A DNA stretch of 64,000 bases from Vulcanimicrobiota bacterium (GTDB lineage Bacteria > Vulcanimicrobiota > Vulcanimicrobiia > Vulcanimicrobiales > Vulcanimicrobiaceae): positions 62,001 to 126,000 of the forward strand of contig DAHUZB010000013.1 in the NCBI GenBank assembly GCA_027306785.1. The letters are read 5' to 3'. Position 1 is the first letter of the stretch, and the number at the start of each line of letters is the position of its first letter. The position numbers were made by a program, and so were the translations under genes. This document shows positions 8,455-17,859 of this stretch, one piece after another. The notes beneath the pieces were generated by a model. The model saw only the letters and a program-made list of their open reading frames with translations, searched no databases and was not told the origin of the DNA.

Positions 8455-9606
8455 CTACGACGCGAGCGTGGCCTTCTCCGTGCCGAGGCCGTAGACGATC
8501 TCGCCGCCGACCATCGTGCCCATGATCCCGTAGGATTCGTCCCAGAACGAGAGATCGGCGCGTAGGCCCGGGGCGATGCGTCCCATCTCGCTCTCGAGGC
8601 CGAGCAGTTTTGCGGGGGCGTGCGTCGCGGCCATGACGGCCTGCGCGAACGAAATCTCCGCGTACGACATGAAGTTACGCACCGCTTGGTCGATCCGCAG
8701 CGCGCTGCCCGCGATCGTGCCGTCGTCGGAACGCATCACACCGCCCTCGATGTGGTAGCTCGGATCGGGCGCGGGCATGACGTCGGTCGTGAGCACGATG
8801 CGATCGCCGAGCGTGCGGTAGAGAATGTCCACCATCACCGGTGAGACATGATAGCCGTCGCTGATCACCTGCACGAGCGTGCGCCGATCCTGAATGAATG
8901 CGGCGAGGATGGGCGGATCGCGGTGAATGAGCGGCGGCATGCCGTTGAATGCGTGCGTGAGCGAGCGAAACCCGAGTCCGATTGCGAGCAGGCCTTCGCG
9001 ATAGCGTGCGGCGGTGTGTCCCGCCGAGCAGACGACGCCGTGTTCGAGAAAAACGCGCGTCGCATCGGCGGCACCGTCGATCTCGGGTGCCATCGTCACG
9101 AGCAGGCAAGCGCCCTTACAAGCATCGATCATCTCTCGCGCGCGCTCCGCCGAGGGCGGCACGAGCCACTCTTGTCGGTGCACGCCGCGGAATTTCGGAT
9201 TGAGAAACGGGCCTTCGAAGTGGATGCCCAGACAGCGCGCGCCGCGCGGATCGTCCTCTTCGAGATCGTGCGCGGCATCGACGATATCCGACGCGGCGTG
9301 GAGCATCGATTCGAAGGGCGCCGTCATGATGCTCGCGACGAAGCCGGTCGCGCCCATGCGCGCATACTCGATCGCCGCGACCGGCACCGCGTTGCCGTGA
9401 TCGCGGTTGAAGAGCATCTCGCCCGCGCCGTTGGTGTGTACGTCGATCAGACCCGGCGCGATGCTGCTGCCGGGCGGGAGCGCGAGATCCGAGGGGCCGT
9501 CGGCGGGAAGGACGGCGGCGACGCGCCCATGCTCGATCGCGAGACGTCCGTAGGTGGAGGTGCCGTCACCGACGGCGAGCAGCGCGGGTCCAATGGTCAA
9601 CGTCAT
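8455..9606 (-). CDS. nagA: N-acetylglucosamine-6-phosphate deacetylase
   Basis: Removes the acetyl group from N-acetylglucosamine-6-phosphate, in amino-sugar catabolism and cell-wall recycling. The 383-residue amidohydrolase has APGLIDVHTNG, HFEGPFLNPKFRG, the metal histidine segments CSAGHTA and LTHAFNG, and the catalytic aspartate in LTTDVMPAP. The frame stays open far upstream, but ATG at 9606 gives the normal family length; the extension would run inside the dynamin gene and lacks family similarity. No nagB or transporter is adjacent. It sits between the dynamin-like gene (31 bp upstream) and cfa (8 bp downstream). Confidence 0.92.
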   Translation of the reverse strand: MTLTIGPALLAVGDGTSTYGRLAIEHGRVAAVLPADGPSDLALPPGSSIAPGLIDVHTNGAGEMLFNRDHGNAVPVAAIEYARMGATGFVASIMTAPFESMLHAASDIVDAAHDLEEDDPRGARCLGIHFEGPFLNPKFRGVHRQEWLVPPSAERAREMIDACKGACLLVTMAPEIDGAADATRVFLEHGVVCSAGHTAARYREGLLAIGLGFRSLTHAFNGMPPLIHRDPPILAAFIQDRRTLVQVISDGYHVSPVMVDILYRTLGDRIVLTTDVMPAPDPSYHIEGGVMRSDDGTIAGSALRIDQAVRNFMSYAEISFAQAVMAATHAPAKLLGLESEMGRIAPGLRADLSFWDESYGIMGTMVGGEIVYGLGTEKATLAS

Positions 9607-9637
9607 AGCCGACCCTTCGCGTTCGACGCCGCGGCCT

Positions 9638-12367
9638 TCAGCGCCCCTTGCCGAAAAGGCGCGCAAGGAAACCGGGGCGCGGCTCGCTTGCCGCTGCGGG
9701 CGCGGCCGTAACCGCCGCGATCTCGCGCGCCGCGCGCTCCAGGCGCTCGAGACGCGCCATGTGCGCTTCCGCGTGCGATTCGAGCGTGGTGCGCAGCGCC
9801 TCGGTCTCGTTCCAGCCTGCGGGCGCTCGCCCGGCCTCCTTGGCCTCGCCGTACTCGTGCGCCGAAACGACGTAGACGCGCTCGGCGGGTACGTTGCGCT
9901 CGCGCAGGTAGGCCTGCGCGAGTTCGACCACGTGGCGGCGCTCGCTCGAGGCCTCGTTATCGGCGATCGTGTGCACGAACTGCATCGGCTTGTTGAACTC
10001 GGCAACGCGTTCGTAAAGGCTCAGTTCGCGATCGGAGAGCTGCCGCGAGAAGAGGCAGAGGATCTCGCTTGCGTGCGAGGCGACGACCACGTTCACGTCT
10101 TCGGCGGTTGCGTCACCGGAATCGAACGCGGGCGCGTGCACGAGCACGAGCTCGCGCGGAAGCTTCCACGGCACGAGCACGAGCACCGGCGCGTCGGCCG
10201 CGTGTACGGAGGCATCCGCAAACGCGATTTCGCGCCATTCGCCGCCCTCGGCGAGCACGTAGGCCGCTTCGCGCTCGCCGTACCGCACGTGAATCGGAAA
10301 GCGCACGCTGCCCGCGATGTCGTCGGTGAGCACGACGCGCCCCGCGATCGCGTTGATCAGGCTGCTCTTTCCGCGGCGGAGCGCCCCCAGCACCGCGACG
10401 CGCCAGCGCGACGGACGCAGGCCGAGATCGTAGAGGTGCGGATCGAAACTCGCCGCGTCGTGCGCCATGCGCACCTCGTTCGCACCCGGATCGGCGGGCG
10501 CGATCTCCTCGTCGCGCTCCATGAAGGCCGCGACGCTCTCGCGCATCGTCTCGAGCGCGGATGCAAGCGCCGCGGCACGCGCCGTCAGTTCGTCGCTGCG
10601 TGTCGCGTGCTCGCCGCGCTCGTGCGCCGCGAGCGCGCGATCGATGCTGCCGATCTCGGCATCGCGCTTCTCGACGACCGCCGTCGAGATCGACTGCGCG
10701 AGTTCGTCGTAGATGCGCTGCAACCGCGCGCCGATGCGATCGGTGAACGAGAGCACCTCGGTGTGGAAGCGCGGGAAGATTTCGGCGCGCAGATCGGCGA
10801 TGAGTTCGCGCTTCATGTACGCGCCGTCGCGGCGGCTCGCGAAGCGCGTCCCGATATCGTGCACGAGCCCGATCGCCGGACCGCCGATCGCGTCGAGCAC
10901 GATCGTCGCGCGCAGGGCATCGCGCACCGCGCCGTTCCACAGACTGGTGCCCGGCTCGGCGCCGAACGCGCGCGCGGCGGCATCGTTCGGCGAAAACCGC
11001 ATCGGTACGAGCGCCTCCGCGGACGCAAGCGCACGTTCGATCTCGTCGGCCACATCGGCCGCCGCGGCGCGCGCTAACTCTTCCACCACGTGGGCGACGA
11101 CGCGATCGACGATGATATGCAAGCGCGCGCGATCGCGCAGCTTCGCCACGTCCGCCGTGTCGAATGCCTGCGCGAGCGCGCGTTCGAGATCGGTCGCGAG
11201 GTCGCGTCCACGCTCGTGCATCGCGCCGCGGACCGCGCCGCCGGCTCCGATGAGCGCGTTGCTCTCGGCGCGCGCGCGCTCGTCGAGTGCGTGAAGTTGC
11301 GGAAGTACGACTGCCCGCCGTTCGCCGAGCGCGCCGGGATCGAGTGCGAGCATCGCGAGATCGCCCGCGATCTGCGCGCGCTCGTCGGCGATCGTGGCCG
11401 AGACGCGGTCGCGCACGCGGCGCAGGCGCGCGCGGCCGGTGTTGCGGATCAGCGACGCGTCGAGCGCGGCGAGAAATTTGGGAAAGCGGCTCGCTTCCAC
11501 GCGCGGCGCATCCTGCGCGAGCGTGCCTTCGACGTATTCGCGCGCGGAGAGCGCGTAGACGTAGGTGCCGGGGGCGTGCACCGCCGCCATCGTCGCGATG
11601 CGTTCGTAGGCGTGTTCCCACGCGGGACGTCCGTCACCCTGCGCCTGCTCCCAGAGATCGATCTTGGTCTGCACGATGAAGATCGAATCGATGTGCTGAC
11701 GCACGATGCCGAGAAACGAGGCGTCGCCCTCGGTGAACGGCTGTTGCGTGTCGATGAGGTAGAGCACCGCGTCGGCGGTCGGTAAAAATTGCAGCGTCGC
11801 GCGGCGATGCGCCGGATTGATCGATGCGAGGCCGGGTGTATCGGCGACCGTGAACCCGCGCTCGAGGAAGGGCGAGTTCGTTTTGACGGCCACGCGCACG
11901 GGGGCTTCGCCCGCGTGCGACGGATCTTTCGTCGCGTCGTGAATCGTACCGACGTCGCCCGATCCCACCGCGATAAAGCGGTTCAGGCGATCGAGCGGGA
12001 TGCGCTCGCTGCGTCCGTCTTCGTAGATCGCGTGCGCTTCGTCGGTGGGGCCGTAATCGAGCTCGGTGATCGTCGCGGTCGACGGGTTGATGTCGGTCGC
12101 GAGCAGGCCGACGAGTTGCTTGTGGCCGCCCGCCGTCTCTTCGTGTCGGAATTTGCCGAGCAGCGCGTTGAGCAGGAACGATTTGCCGCTCGAGAACTCG
12201 CCGACGACCGCGAGCACGAACTTGCCGCTCTCCAAACGCGTGCGCGCGCGACGGACGCTCGCGCGTCGGTCGTCGGAGAGCAGCGGTTCGAGCGCGAGCA
12301 GACGCGCGACGAGATCGTCGCGCGTCTGCTCGTAGCGGCGCATGGCATCGGTATCGACGCGGCTCAC
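9638..12367 (-). CDS. Bacterial dynamin-like protein with two GTPase-type domains
   Basis: A 909-residue membrane-remodelling GTPase of the bacterial dynamin family. The first GTPase domain has the P-loop GEFSSGKS (56-63), G3 DTPG (176-179) and G4 TKID (234-237). A long helical middle region (about 300-640) should form the stalk. A second nucleotide-binding domain starts near 655 with GALRRGKSS, but the expected DTPG is replaced by a HAPAF segment and no clear G4 is seen, so it may be inactive. Two dynamin units in one chain recall Bacillus DynA, which tethers and protects membranes. The dps and phosphohexomutase genes lie upstream on the same strand. Confidence 0.85.
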   Translation of the reverse strand: MSRVDTDAMRRYEQTRDDLVARLLALEPLLSDDRRASVRRARTRLESGKFVLAVVGEFSSGKSFLLNALLGKFRHEETAGGHKQLVGLLATDINPSTATITELDYGPTDEAHAIYEDGRSERIPLDRLNRFIAVGSGDVGTIHDATKDPSHAGEAPVRVAVKTNSPFLERGFTVADTPGLASINPAHRRATLQFLPTADAVLYLIDTQQPFTEGDASFLGIVRQHIDSIFIVQTKIDLWEQAQGDGRPAWEHAYERIATMAAVHAPGTYVYALSAREYVEGTLAQDAPRVEASRFPKFLAALDASLIRNTGRARLRRVRDRVSATIADERAQIAGDLAMLALDPGALGERRAVVLPQLHALDERARAESNALIGAGGAVRGAMHERGRDLATDLERALAQAFDTADVAKLRDRARLHIIVDRVVAHVVEELARAAAADVADEIERALASAEALVPMRFSPNDAAARAFGAEPGTSLWNGAVRDALRATIVLDAIGGPAIGLVHDIGTRFASRRDGAYMKRELIADLRAEIFPRFHTEVLSFTDRIGARLQRIYDELAQSISTAVVEKRDAEIGSIDRALAAHERGEHATRSDELTARAAALASALETMRESVAAFMERDEEIAPADPGANEVRMAHDAASFDPHLYDLGLRPSRWRVAVLGALRRGKSSLINAIAGRVVLTDDIAGSVRFPIHVRYGEREAAYVLAEGGEWREIAFADASVHAADAPVLVLVPWKLPRELVLVHAPAFDSGDATAEDVNVVVASHASEILCLFSRQLSDRELSLYERVAEFNKPMQFVHTIADNEASSERRHVVELAQAYLRERNVPAERVYVVSAHEYGEAKEAGRAPAGWNETEALRTTLESHAEAHMARLERLERAAREIAAVTAAPAAASEPRPGFLARLFGKGR

Positions 12368-12385
12368 GGCGTGGTGATCGGCTCC

Positions 12386-12886
12386 TTAAGCGGTGCGCAG
12401 ATGCGCTTCGAGCATCCAGAGATTCTTATCGGCCGCGCGCGAGATCTCGGTGTAGAGATCCGATGTCGTGGCGTCGCCGAGTTCGGCGGTCTTGGCGATC
12501 GCTTCGCGCACGTGGTTGCCGAAGATCGCAAGGCGTTCCGCCAGCGCCTCGACGTGGGCGCGTCCGTCGATCGCGTGATGCGGATACTCGCCCAGGATCG
12601 AGCGCTCCGCCGCGATGCGCGCGGTCCCGAGCGCCGTATAGCCGAGTTGCAGCACGCGTTCGGCGAGCAGATCGACCGCCTCTTCGGCATCGTCGGCGAG
12701 CTTGTCGAAGAGCAGATGCAGCGAGTAGAACTCCGGTCCCGCCACGTTCCAGTGCGCTTGTTTGATCTGCGTCTTGAGATCGAGCGCGGTTGCGAGCGAG
12801 CCGTTCAGGAGTTGGGCGATCTCGAGCCGCGCGCCCTCGGGCAGCGCGACGCGGGTGCGATGGGTGTAGGTGGTTGCTTGTGCCAT
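12386..12886 (-). CDS. dps: Dps/ferritin-like DNA-protection protein
   Basis: A 166-residue four-helix protein of the Dps family, which forms a 12-subunit shell, oxidises and stores iron and shields DNA under stress. The ferroxidase-site motif is present: KQAHWNVAGPEF with its histidine, then LLFDKLADDAEEAVDLLAERV supplying the acidic ligands. The N-terminal tail carries a few basic residues that could contact DNA. The stop is 18 bp from the dynamin start, so the pair may be transcribed together. Membrane protection and oxidative-stress defence in one unit would fit, but that link is an inference. Confidence 0.88.
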   Translation of the reverse strand: MAQATTYTHRTRVALPEGARLEIAQLLNGSLATALDLKTQIKQAHWNVAGPEFYSLHLLFDKLADDAEEAVDLLAERVLQLGYTALGTARIAAERSILGEYPHHAIDGRAHVEALAERLAIFGNHVREAIAKTAELGDATTSDLYTEISRAADKNLWMLEAHLRTA

Positions 12887-12926
12887 AACAGAGCGTCAAC
12901 CCGCGCGCGAGCGCGGCGGTTGCGAA

Positions 12927-14276
12927 CTATCCTCGAATCAGCGCGAGCGCTTCGTCGCGGCGGCGCTCCATCACGGCCTTGCTGTCGCCTTCGACGTTGA
13001 GGCGCAGCAGCGGCTCGGTGTTCGATGGACGCACGTTCATCCACCAATCCGGATAGGCGATCGTGATGCCGTCGAGCTTGTCGATCTGCGCGTCGGCGTA
13101 GTGCGCCTCGAGCGCCGCGAGCTTGGCGGGCACGTCCTTGACCTCGCTGTTGATCTCGCCCGAACGAAAGCGGGTGTCGATCGGCGCGATCACGGCGCTC
13201 ACGGGCTCGTGCGCTTCGCTGAAGACCTCCAGGCACTGCATCAGCGCGATCATGCCCGAATCCGCGTACCAGTTCTTCTTGAAGTAGAAATGCCCCGAGT
13301 GCTCGCCGCCGAAGACGATATCTTCTTCGCGCATCATCTTCTTGATGATGGAATGGCCGACTTTCGAACGAATCGGCACGCCGCCCGCCTTCTCGACGAG
13401 TTCGGGCACGCTGCGGCTGCAGATGAGGTTGTAGAGAATCTTCGCGCCGGGCTCTTTTTTGAGCGTGTTGAGCGCGACGAGCGCGGTGACGGTGCTGCCG
13501 TCGATCAACTCGCCCTTCTCGTCCACGATGAACATGCGATCCGCGTCGCCGTCGAAGGCCACGCCGAGGTCGCAGCCGTGCTTGCGCACCGCGGCCTGCA
13601 GATCGACCATGTTTTCGGGCTCGATCGGGCTTGCGGGATGATTCGGAAAGGTGCCGTCGAGCTCGAAGTAGAGCGGGATCACCTCGCAGGGCAGATGCTT
13701 GAAGACGTGGGGTACCGTCTCGCCCGCCATGCCGTTGCCCGCGTCGATCGCGATCTTAAACGGCTTGATCTTCGTGCGGTCGATGAACGAGAGGCAGTGC
13801 TCGGCGAAGTCGTCGAGGATCGAGCGCTCGGTGATGCGTCCGGGCGTCGCCGCGGCGGGCGGCAGATCGCCCGCGAGCAGACGGTCGCGAATCTGCGCAA
13901 GCCCGGTCTCGAGCGAGATCGCCTCGGCCGCTTTGCGCGTGAACTTCATGCCGTTGTATTGCGCCGGGTTGTGCGAGGCCGTGATCATGACCCCGCCGTC
14001 GAAGCCGTACTTGCCGACCGCGAAGTAGAGCGCATCGGTCGAGACCATCCCGATATCGGTAACCTCGGCGCCCGCCTCGGTCGCGCCGCGCGCGAAGGCC
14101 TCGAAGAGGCGCTCGCCCGAGGGACGCATGTCGCGGCCCACCACGATTCGGTTGCCGCCGACGAGCGAAACGAAGCAGCGTCCGATACCGTAGGCGACCT
14201 CGTCGGAGAACTCGGCCGGATAAATCCCGCGGACGTCGTACGACTTGAAGAGAGCCGGACTCACGTGCAACTGCAT
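12927..14276 (-). CDS. Phosphomannomutase/phosphoglucomutase
   Basis: A 449-residue alpha-D-phosphohexomutase that interconverts 6-phospho and 1-phospho sugars for surface-polysaccharide precursors. The phosphoserine loop TASHNP contains Ser101, the Mg2+ loop DGDADRMF lies near 240, and the C-terminal phosphate-binding loop RPSNTEPLLRL is near 420. The order, spacing and length match the AlgC/ManB group acting on mannose and glucose phosphates; specificity cannot be decided from sequence alone. It is the first gene of the minus-strand block that continues with dps and the dynamin-like gene. A divergent phosphatase gene starts 81 bp away, so promoters for both should lie in 14277-14357. Confidence 0.92.
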   Translation of the reverse strand: MQLHVSPALFKSYDVRGIYPAEFSDEVAYGIGRCFVSLVGGNRIVVGRDMRPSGERLFEAFARGATEAGAEVTDIGMVSTDALYFAVGKYGFDGGVMITASHNPAQYNGMKFTRKAAEAISLETGLAQIRDRLLAGDLPPAAATPGRITERSILDDFAEHCLSFIDRTKIKPFKIAIDAGNGMAGETVPHVFKHLPCEVIPLYFELDGTFPNHPASPIEPENMVDLQAAVRKHGCDLGVAFDGDADRMFIVDEKGELIDGSTVTALVALNTLKKEPGAKILYNLICSRSVPELVEKAGGVPIRSKVGHSIIKKMMREEDIVFGGEHSGHFYFKKNWYADSGMIALMQCLEVFSEAHEPVSAVIAPIDTRFRSGEINSEVKDVPAKLAALEAHYADAQIDKLDGITIAYPDWWMNVRPSNTEPLLRLNVEGDSKAVMERRRDEALALIRG

Positions 14277-14357
14277 GGCTCACCCTCGTTCGGAAAGGTG
14301 AATGGCGACCCCTAGGGAGCAGCCGCGATCCACTATGCTACCAAAGTCGCCGCAGTC

Positions 14358-15737
14358 GTGAAGACGAGACCATCGCTCGCGTCGTGGATTCCCGGAACGG
14401 TCGTGTGGACGGCCTTCCTCGTGATCGCCGTCGTGATCGCGGTTCAGGGCGCGTTTCAGACGCGCGCCTCGATCGCTCGCACCTTCGCGGCCCAGTCCCG
14501 TATCGTGCAGGCGCAACTCGCGCTCGAGGAGATGCGGCGCTTGCAGATCGACGAGGAGAACTCGGTCCGCGGCTTCTCGCTCACCCGCGACCCGTTCTAC
14601 CGCACGCAGTATGCAAGCGCGGTGGCGCAATTCGAAAGCAAGCTCACCGAGGTGCGCGATGCGCTCGCGGGCCAGGGGCTGACCGCCGGCAGGCAGACGC
14701 TCGACGACTATGCGGCGCTGCAACGGAATTGGCGGCTCAAGATCGCCGAGCCGCTGCTCGCGGCGCCCGGTCGCGACGTGGCCGCGATCGATAAAGAGAA
14801 CAAGGTCTTCACCGACGTGGAGTCGCGGGCGGTGCAGGCCATTCGCGCGATGCTCGCGCAACGCAATGCCGCGCTCGCGCACAGCACGCAGGAACAGGTC
14901 AACCGCAACGCCTACGCCCGCGCGTTCTGGCTCGTGCTCTTCGGGTTGCTCGCGATTCTCTTCAACGGCTTCCGCGGTCGTCTGAACCGCGAACTCGAAG
15001 AAGAGCGCACGACGACCGAGATTCTGCAGCGCGCCTTCCGCAGCGAAGCGGTGCCGCTCCCCAACTGCGAGGTCGGTACGGCCTATCTCGCCGCGAGCAG
15101 CCACCTGGCGGTCGGCGGCGACGTCTTCGACGTCTACCGCCTCTCGGACACGCTCGCTCTGCTCTTGATCGCCGACGTGAGCGGTAAGGGCGTCGACGCG
15201 GCGGTCCTCACCGCGTTCATCAAGTTCACCATCCGCGGCATTGCGCTGCGCCGCCGCGATCCCGGAGCGATGCTCCAAGAGTTCAACACCGCGTTCTCGC
15301 AGACGGTCGAGAACCCGTATCTCTTCGTCTCGATGTTCGTGGGCGTGCTCGATACCGAAACCTTGCAATTACGGTACGCGAGCGCGGGGCACGATTCGGC
15401 CTTCATCCGACGTTCTACCGGCGTGCAGCAGCTCGCGGTCACCGGCCCCGTCCTCGGCGTCATGGAAGAGCCTTTCTCTACGAAGACCGTCTTTCTCGAG
15501 GACGGCGAGACGATCGTGCTTGCGACCGACGGCTTGACCGAGGCGCGCAACCGTCAAGGCGAGCAGTTGAACGAAGAGGGCGCGATGGCGCTCATTGCGG
15601 CGAGCAACGCACAACCGCAACTGCTCGCCGACGAACTGCTCGCGCAGGTGCGGGCGCTCGGCGGCAACGAGATGCGCGACGATCTTGCGGTGCTCGCGAT
15701 TCGCGTTCACGAAGCGGGGACGAGCGATGGGGCGTAG
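14358..15737 (+). CDS. Membrane CHASE3 sensor with SpoIIE-type PP2C phosphatase
   Basis: A 459-residue signalling protein. Helix 1 (about 13-32) and helix 2 (about 188-205) flank an extracytoplasmic helical segment with DEENSVRGFSLTRDP, typical of CHASE3 sensors. The cytoplasmic part is a PP2C phosphatase of the SpoIIE/RsbU kind with metal motifs GGDVFDVY (253-260), ADVSGKG (272-278) and the late Asp-Asp pair MRDDLAVL near 445. Such proteins usually dephosphorylate an anti-sigma-factor antagonist (STAS protein). No partner kinase or STAS gene is nearby, so the target is unknown. Its end overlaps the next gene by 11 bp. Confidence 0.85.
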   Translation: MKTRPSLASWIPGTVVWTAFLVIAVVIAVQGAFQTRASIARTFAAQSRIVQAQLALEEMRRLQIDEENSVRGFSLTRDPFYRTQYASAVAQFESKLTEVRDALAGQGLTAGRQTLDDYAALQRNWRLKIAEPLLAAPGRDVAAIDKENKVFTDVESRAVQAIRAMLAQRNAALAHSTQEQVNRNAYARAFWLVLFGLLAILFNGFRGRLNRELEEERTTTEILQRAFRSEAVPLPNCEVGTAYLAASSHLAVGGDVFDVYRLSDTLALLLIADVSGKGVDAAVLTAFIKFTIRGIALRRRDPGAMLQEFNTAFSQTVENPYLFVSMFVGVLDTETLQLRYASAGHDSAFIRRSTGVQQLAVTGPVLGVMEEPFSTKTVFLEDGETIVLATDGLTEARNRQGEQLNEEGAMALIAASNAQPQLLADELLAQVRALGGNEMRDDLAVLAIRVHEAGTSDGA

Positions 15738-16182
15738 TTGCGCGATCGCGTTGCTCGCTTGCGCGCTCGCCTTCGCGTGCGCGGCGGGGGCGCGCGCCGC
15801 GTGCAAGGTGCACATCGGCGATCGCGTCGCGCTCTACGGCACGAGCGACGATCCCGACGTCTTCATCTGGGATTCGCGCTTTCGCATGCGCGACTACGCG
15901 GGCGGCTCGTTCGATCAGATGCGGGCGCTGCTCCCGCACGCCACGCTCGCGCCCGCGGGGACGCGCGCGCGGGTGGAGGCCTGCGTGGCCGCTTTCGTGC
16001 AGTCGAAATATCTCTCGCAGCCCGACGACGCGGTCGGCGTGGTCATTACGAGCGGGCCGCTGCGCGGCACGCGCGGCTGGGTCGTCGGCGACGCGATCCG
16101 GGTGGTGTGGGGACCGCGCTACAAGACCGGAAAGACACGCGGACCGCGCGCCGTGTCGAGCCGCTCCACCGCGATGCCGTAG
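15727..16182 (+). CDS. Secreted protein of unknown function
   Basis: A 151-residue protein beginning with a clear signal peptide (hydrophobic 5-18, cleavage near Ala24) followed by a short domain with Cys26 and Cys84. I recognise no family; the GDRVALYG and RGWVVGDAIRVVWGP segments suggest a small beta-rich, SH3-like fold, as an inference only. ATG at 15727 lies inside the end of the phosphatase gene (11-bp overlap), so it is probably translated from the same message. Its last 64 bases overlap the convergent btuD gene. Confidence 0.55.
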   Translation: MGRSCAIALLACALAFACAAGARAACKVHIGDRVALYGTSDDPDVFIWDSRFRMRDYAGGSFDQMRALLPHATLAPAGTRARVEACVAAFVQSKYLSQPDDAVGVVITSGPLRGTRGWVVGDAIRVVWGPRYKTGKTRGPRAVSSRSTAMP

Positions 16183-16883
16183 GCGCTCTCCAGCGTCGCG
16201 GGATCGAGCACGCGCGCAGGCTCGTCGAAGGCGAGCATTCGTTCGCAGCCGAGCAGCATCAGGCGATCGGCGTAGGCGGCCGCCTCGTTGAGGTCGTGCA
16301 GCACGCAGAGGATCGTACGCCCGGCGCGGGCGAGATCGCGCAGCAGCGCGAGGATGCGATGCGCGACGCGCACGTCGAGATGGCTCGTCGGCTCGTCGAG
16401 GAGCAGCACCGGCGTACCCTGCGCGAGCCCCATCGCGATCCACGCGCGCTGGCGTTCGCCGCTCGAAAGCGTGGCGAAGGGACGATCGGCGAACGATTCC
16501 AGGCGAACGAGCGCGAGCGCTTCGTCGATCGCGCGCACGTCGTCGGCGCGCGGACTCCATTCCCACCAGCTGTGATGCGGAAAGCGACCGATCGCGATCA
16601 CCTCGCGCACCGAGAGCGCGTCGGTCATCGCATCGTCGCTCGCGACGAAGGCGATGCGGCGCGCGCGTTCGAGCGCGCTCATGCGCGCCACGTTCATTCC
16701 GTCGAGGCGAATCTCGCCCGCGAGCGGTGCGCGCAGTCCGCAAAGCGCGCGCAGCAGCGTCGTCTTCCCCACGCCGTTCGGCCCCAGCACCGCCACGAAC
16801 TCGCCCGCGCGTACCTCGCCCGCGATCTCGCGCACGAGCGTTCGCTCGCCGATGCCGATCGTTACGTCGTGCAGCGCGATCAC
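16119..16883 (-). CDS. btuD: Cobalamin/iron-siderophore ABC transporter ATP-binding protein
   Basis: A 254-residue ABC ATPase energising vitamin B12 import through BtuC. Walker A GPNGVGKT, the Q-loop region (FVASDDAM, with the usual Gln replaced by Ser/Asp), signature LSSGERQR, Walker B VLLLDEPT and the H-loop VLHDLN are in order. GTG at 16883 is chosen as start because it gives the normal ABC N-terminus and overlaps the btuC stop as GTGA (16880-16883), a typical translational-coupling junction. The family alone would also fit iron-siderophore import; the upstream btuB and cobalamin riboswitch make B12 the likely substrate. Confidence 0.88.
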   Translation of the reverse strand: MIALHDVTIGIGERTLVREIAGEVRAGEFVAVLGPNGVGKTTLLRALCGLRAPLAGEIRLDGMNVARMSALERARRIAFVASDDAMTDALSVREVIAIGRFPHHSWWEWSPRADDVRAIDEALALVRLESFADRPFATLSSGERQRAWIAMGLAQGTPVLLLDEPTSHLDVRVAHRILALLRDLARAGRTILCVLHDLNEAAAYADRLMLLGCERMLAFDEPARVLDPATLESAYGIAVERLDTARGPRVFPVL

Positions 16884-17857
16884 GCGCGCTGCTCCTGATG
16901 GAGATAGAGATACAGAAAGGCGGGTACGCCGATGAAGGCGAGCAGCACGCCGATCGGCAGTTCCGACGGCGCGACGACCGAACGCGCGATCGCGTCGGCG
17001 ACCGCGCACAGCCCGGCGCCGATCAGCGCGCTTGCGGGAAGGAGCGCGCGTGCATCCGAGCCGACCGTGCGTCGCGCGAGATGCGGCACGATCAGCCCGA
17101 TGAAGCCGACGACGCCCGCGAGCGTCACGCTCGCGGCGGTGAGCAGCGTCGCGGCGGCAAGGATCATCCACTGCGCGCGATCGACGTCGAGACCGACGGT
17201 GCGCGCGCGCAGATCGCCCGCGCGCAGCGCATTGAGCGCCGGAATGCACGCGATCGCGAGGAGTGCGCCCGCGCCGAGATAGGGTGCCGCGAAGCGCAGA
17301 TCGCTCCACGTGCGTCCGGCGATCGATCCGGCGAGCCACGCGAGAATCTGCTGCGCCGCATCGGGCGAGTTCGCGCGCGCGATCGCGAAGGCCACGATCG
17401 CGGAGAAGAGCGCCGACAGCGAGACGCCCGCGAGGATCAGGCGATTCGCGTCGATCCCGCTGCCGCGCCGCGCGAGCAGCGCGACCGCGATCGCCGCCGC
17501 CAGCCCGACCGCGAAGCCGAGCGCGGGCAGCAGCGGCGCGGCGATGCCCGCGAGGATCGCAAGCGCGATCGCCGCGGCGCAGCCCGCGCTCACGCCGGTG
17601 AGATACGGATCGACGAGCGGATTGCGCAGCAGGCCTTGGAGAAGTGCGCCCGCGAGTGCGAGCGCCGCGCCGACGCACGCGGCGATCGCGACGCGCGGCA
17701 GGCGCAACTGCCATACGATCGTCGCGGTCGCGCCCGAATGCGGGTGCGCGAGGGCGGCCAGCACGTCGTGCGGGGCGATCCAGCTACCGCCGACGAGCAG
17801 GCTCGCGCCGCACGCGAGGAGCGCGGCGAACGCGAGCACTGCAAGTCGAAGGGGCAT
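16880..17857 (-). CDS. btuC: Cobalamin ABC transporter permease (FecCD family)
   Basis: A 325-residue inner-membrane permease with roughly ten hydrophobic helices and the FecCD hallmarks: LRLPRVAIAACVGAALALAG near the N-terminus, GLLRNPLVDPYLTGVSAG around 75-92, and GVVGFIGLIVPHLAR near 265, which contacts the ATPase. ATG at 17857 lies 2 bp after the btuB stop, and the gene overlaps btuD by 4 bp, so btuB-btuC-btuD form one transcript beginning at the riboswitch. The periplasmic partner BtuF is encoded divergently at 21249. Confidence 0.9.
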   Translation of the reverse strand: MPLRLAVLAFAALLACGASLLVGGSWIAPHDVLAALAHPHSGATATIVWQLRLPRVAIAACVGAALALAGALLQGLLRNPLVDPYLTGVSAGCAAAIALAILAGIAAPLLPALGFAVGLAAAIAVALLARRGSGIDANRLILAGVSLSALFSAIVAFAIARANSPDAAQQILAWLAGSIAGRTWSDLRFAAPYLGAGALLAIACIPALNALRAGDLRARTVGLDVDRAQWMILAAATLLTAASVTLAGVVGFIGLIVPHLARRTVGSDARALLPASALIGAGLCAVADAIARSVVAPSELPIGVLLAFIGVPAFLYLYLHQEQRA

Positions 17858-17859
17858 CG

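Noticed and set aside
9607-10005. N-terminal extension of nagA
   Set aside because: Lies within the dynamin gene, has no NagA similarity, and ATG at 9606 gives the standard length.
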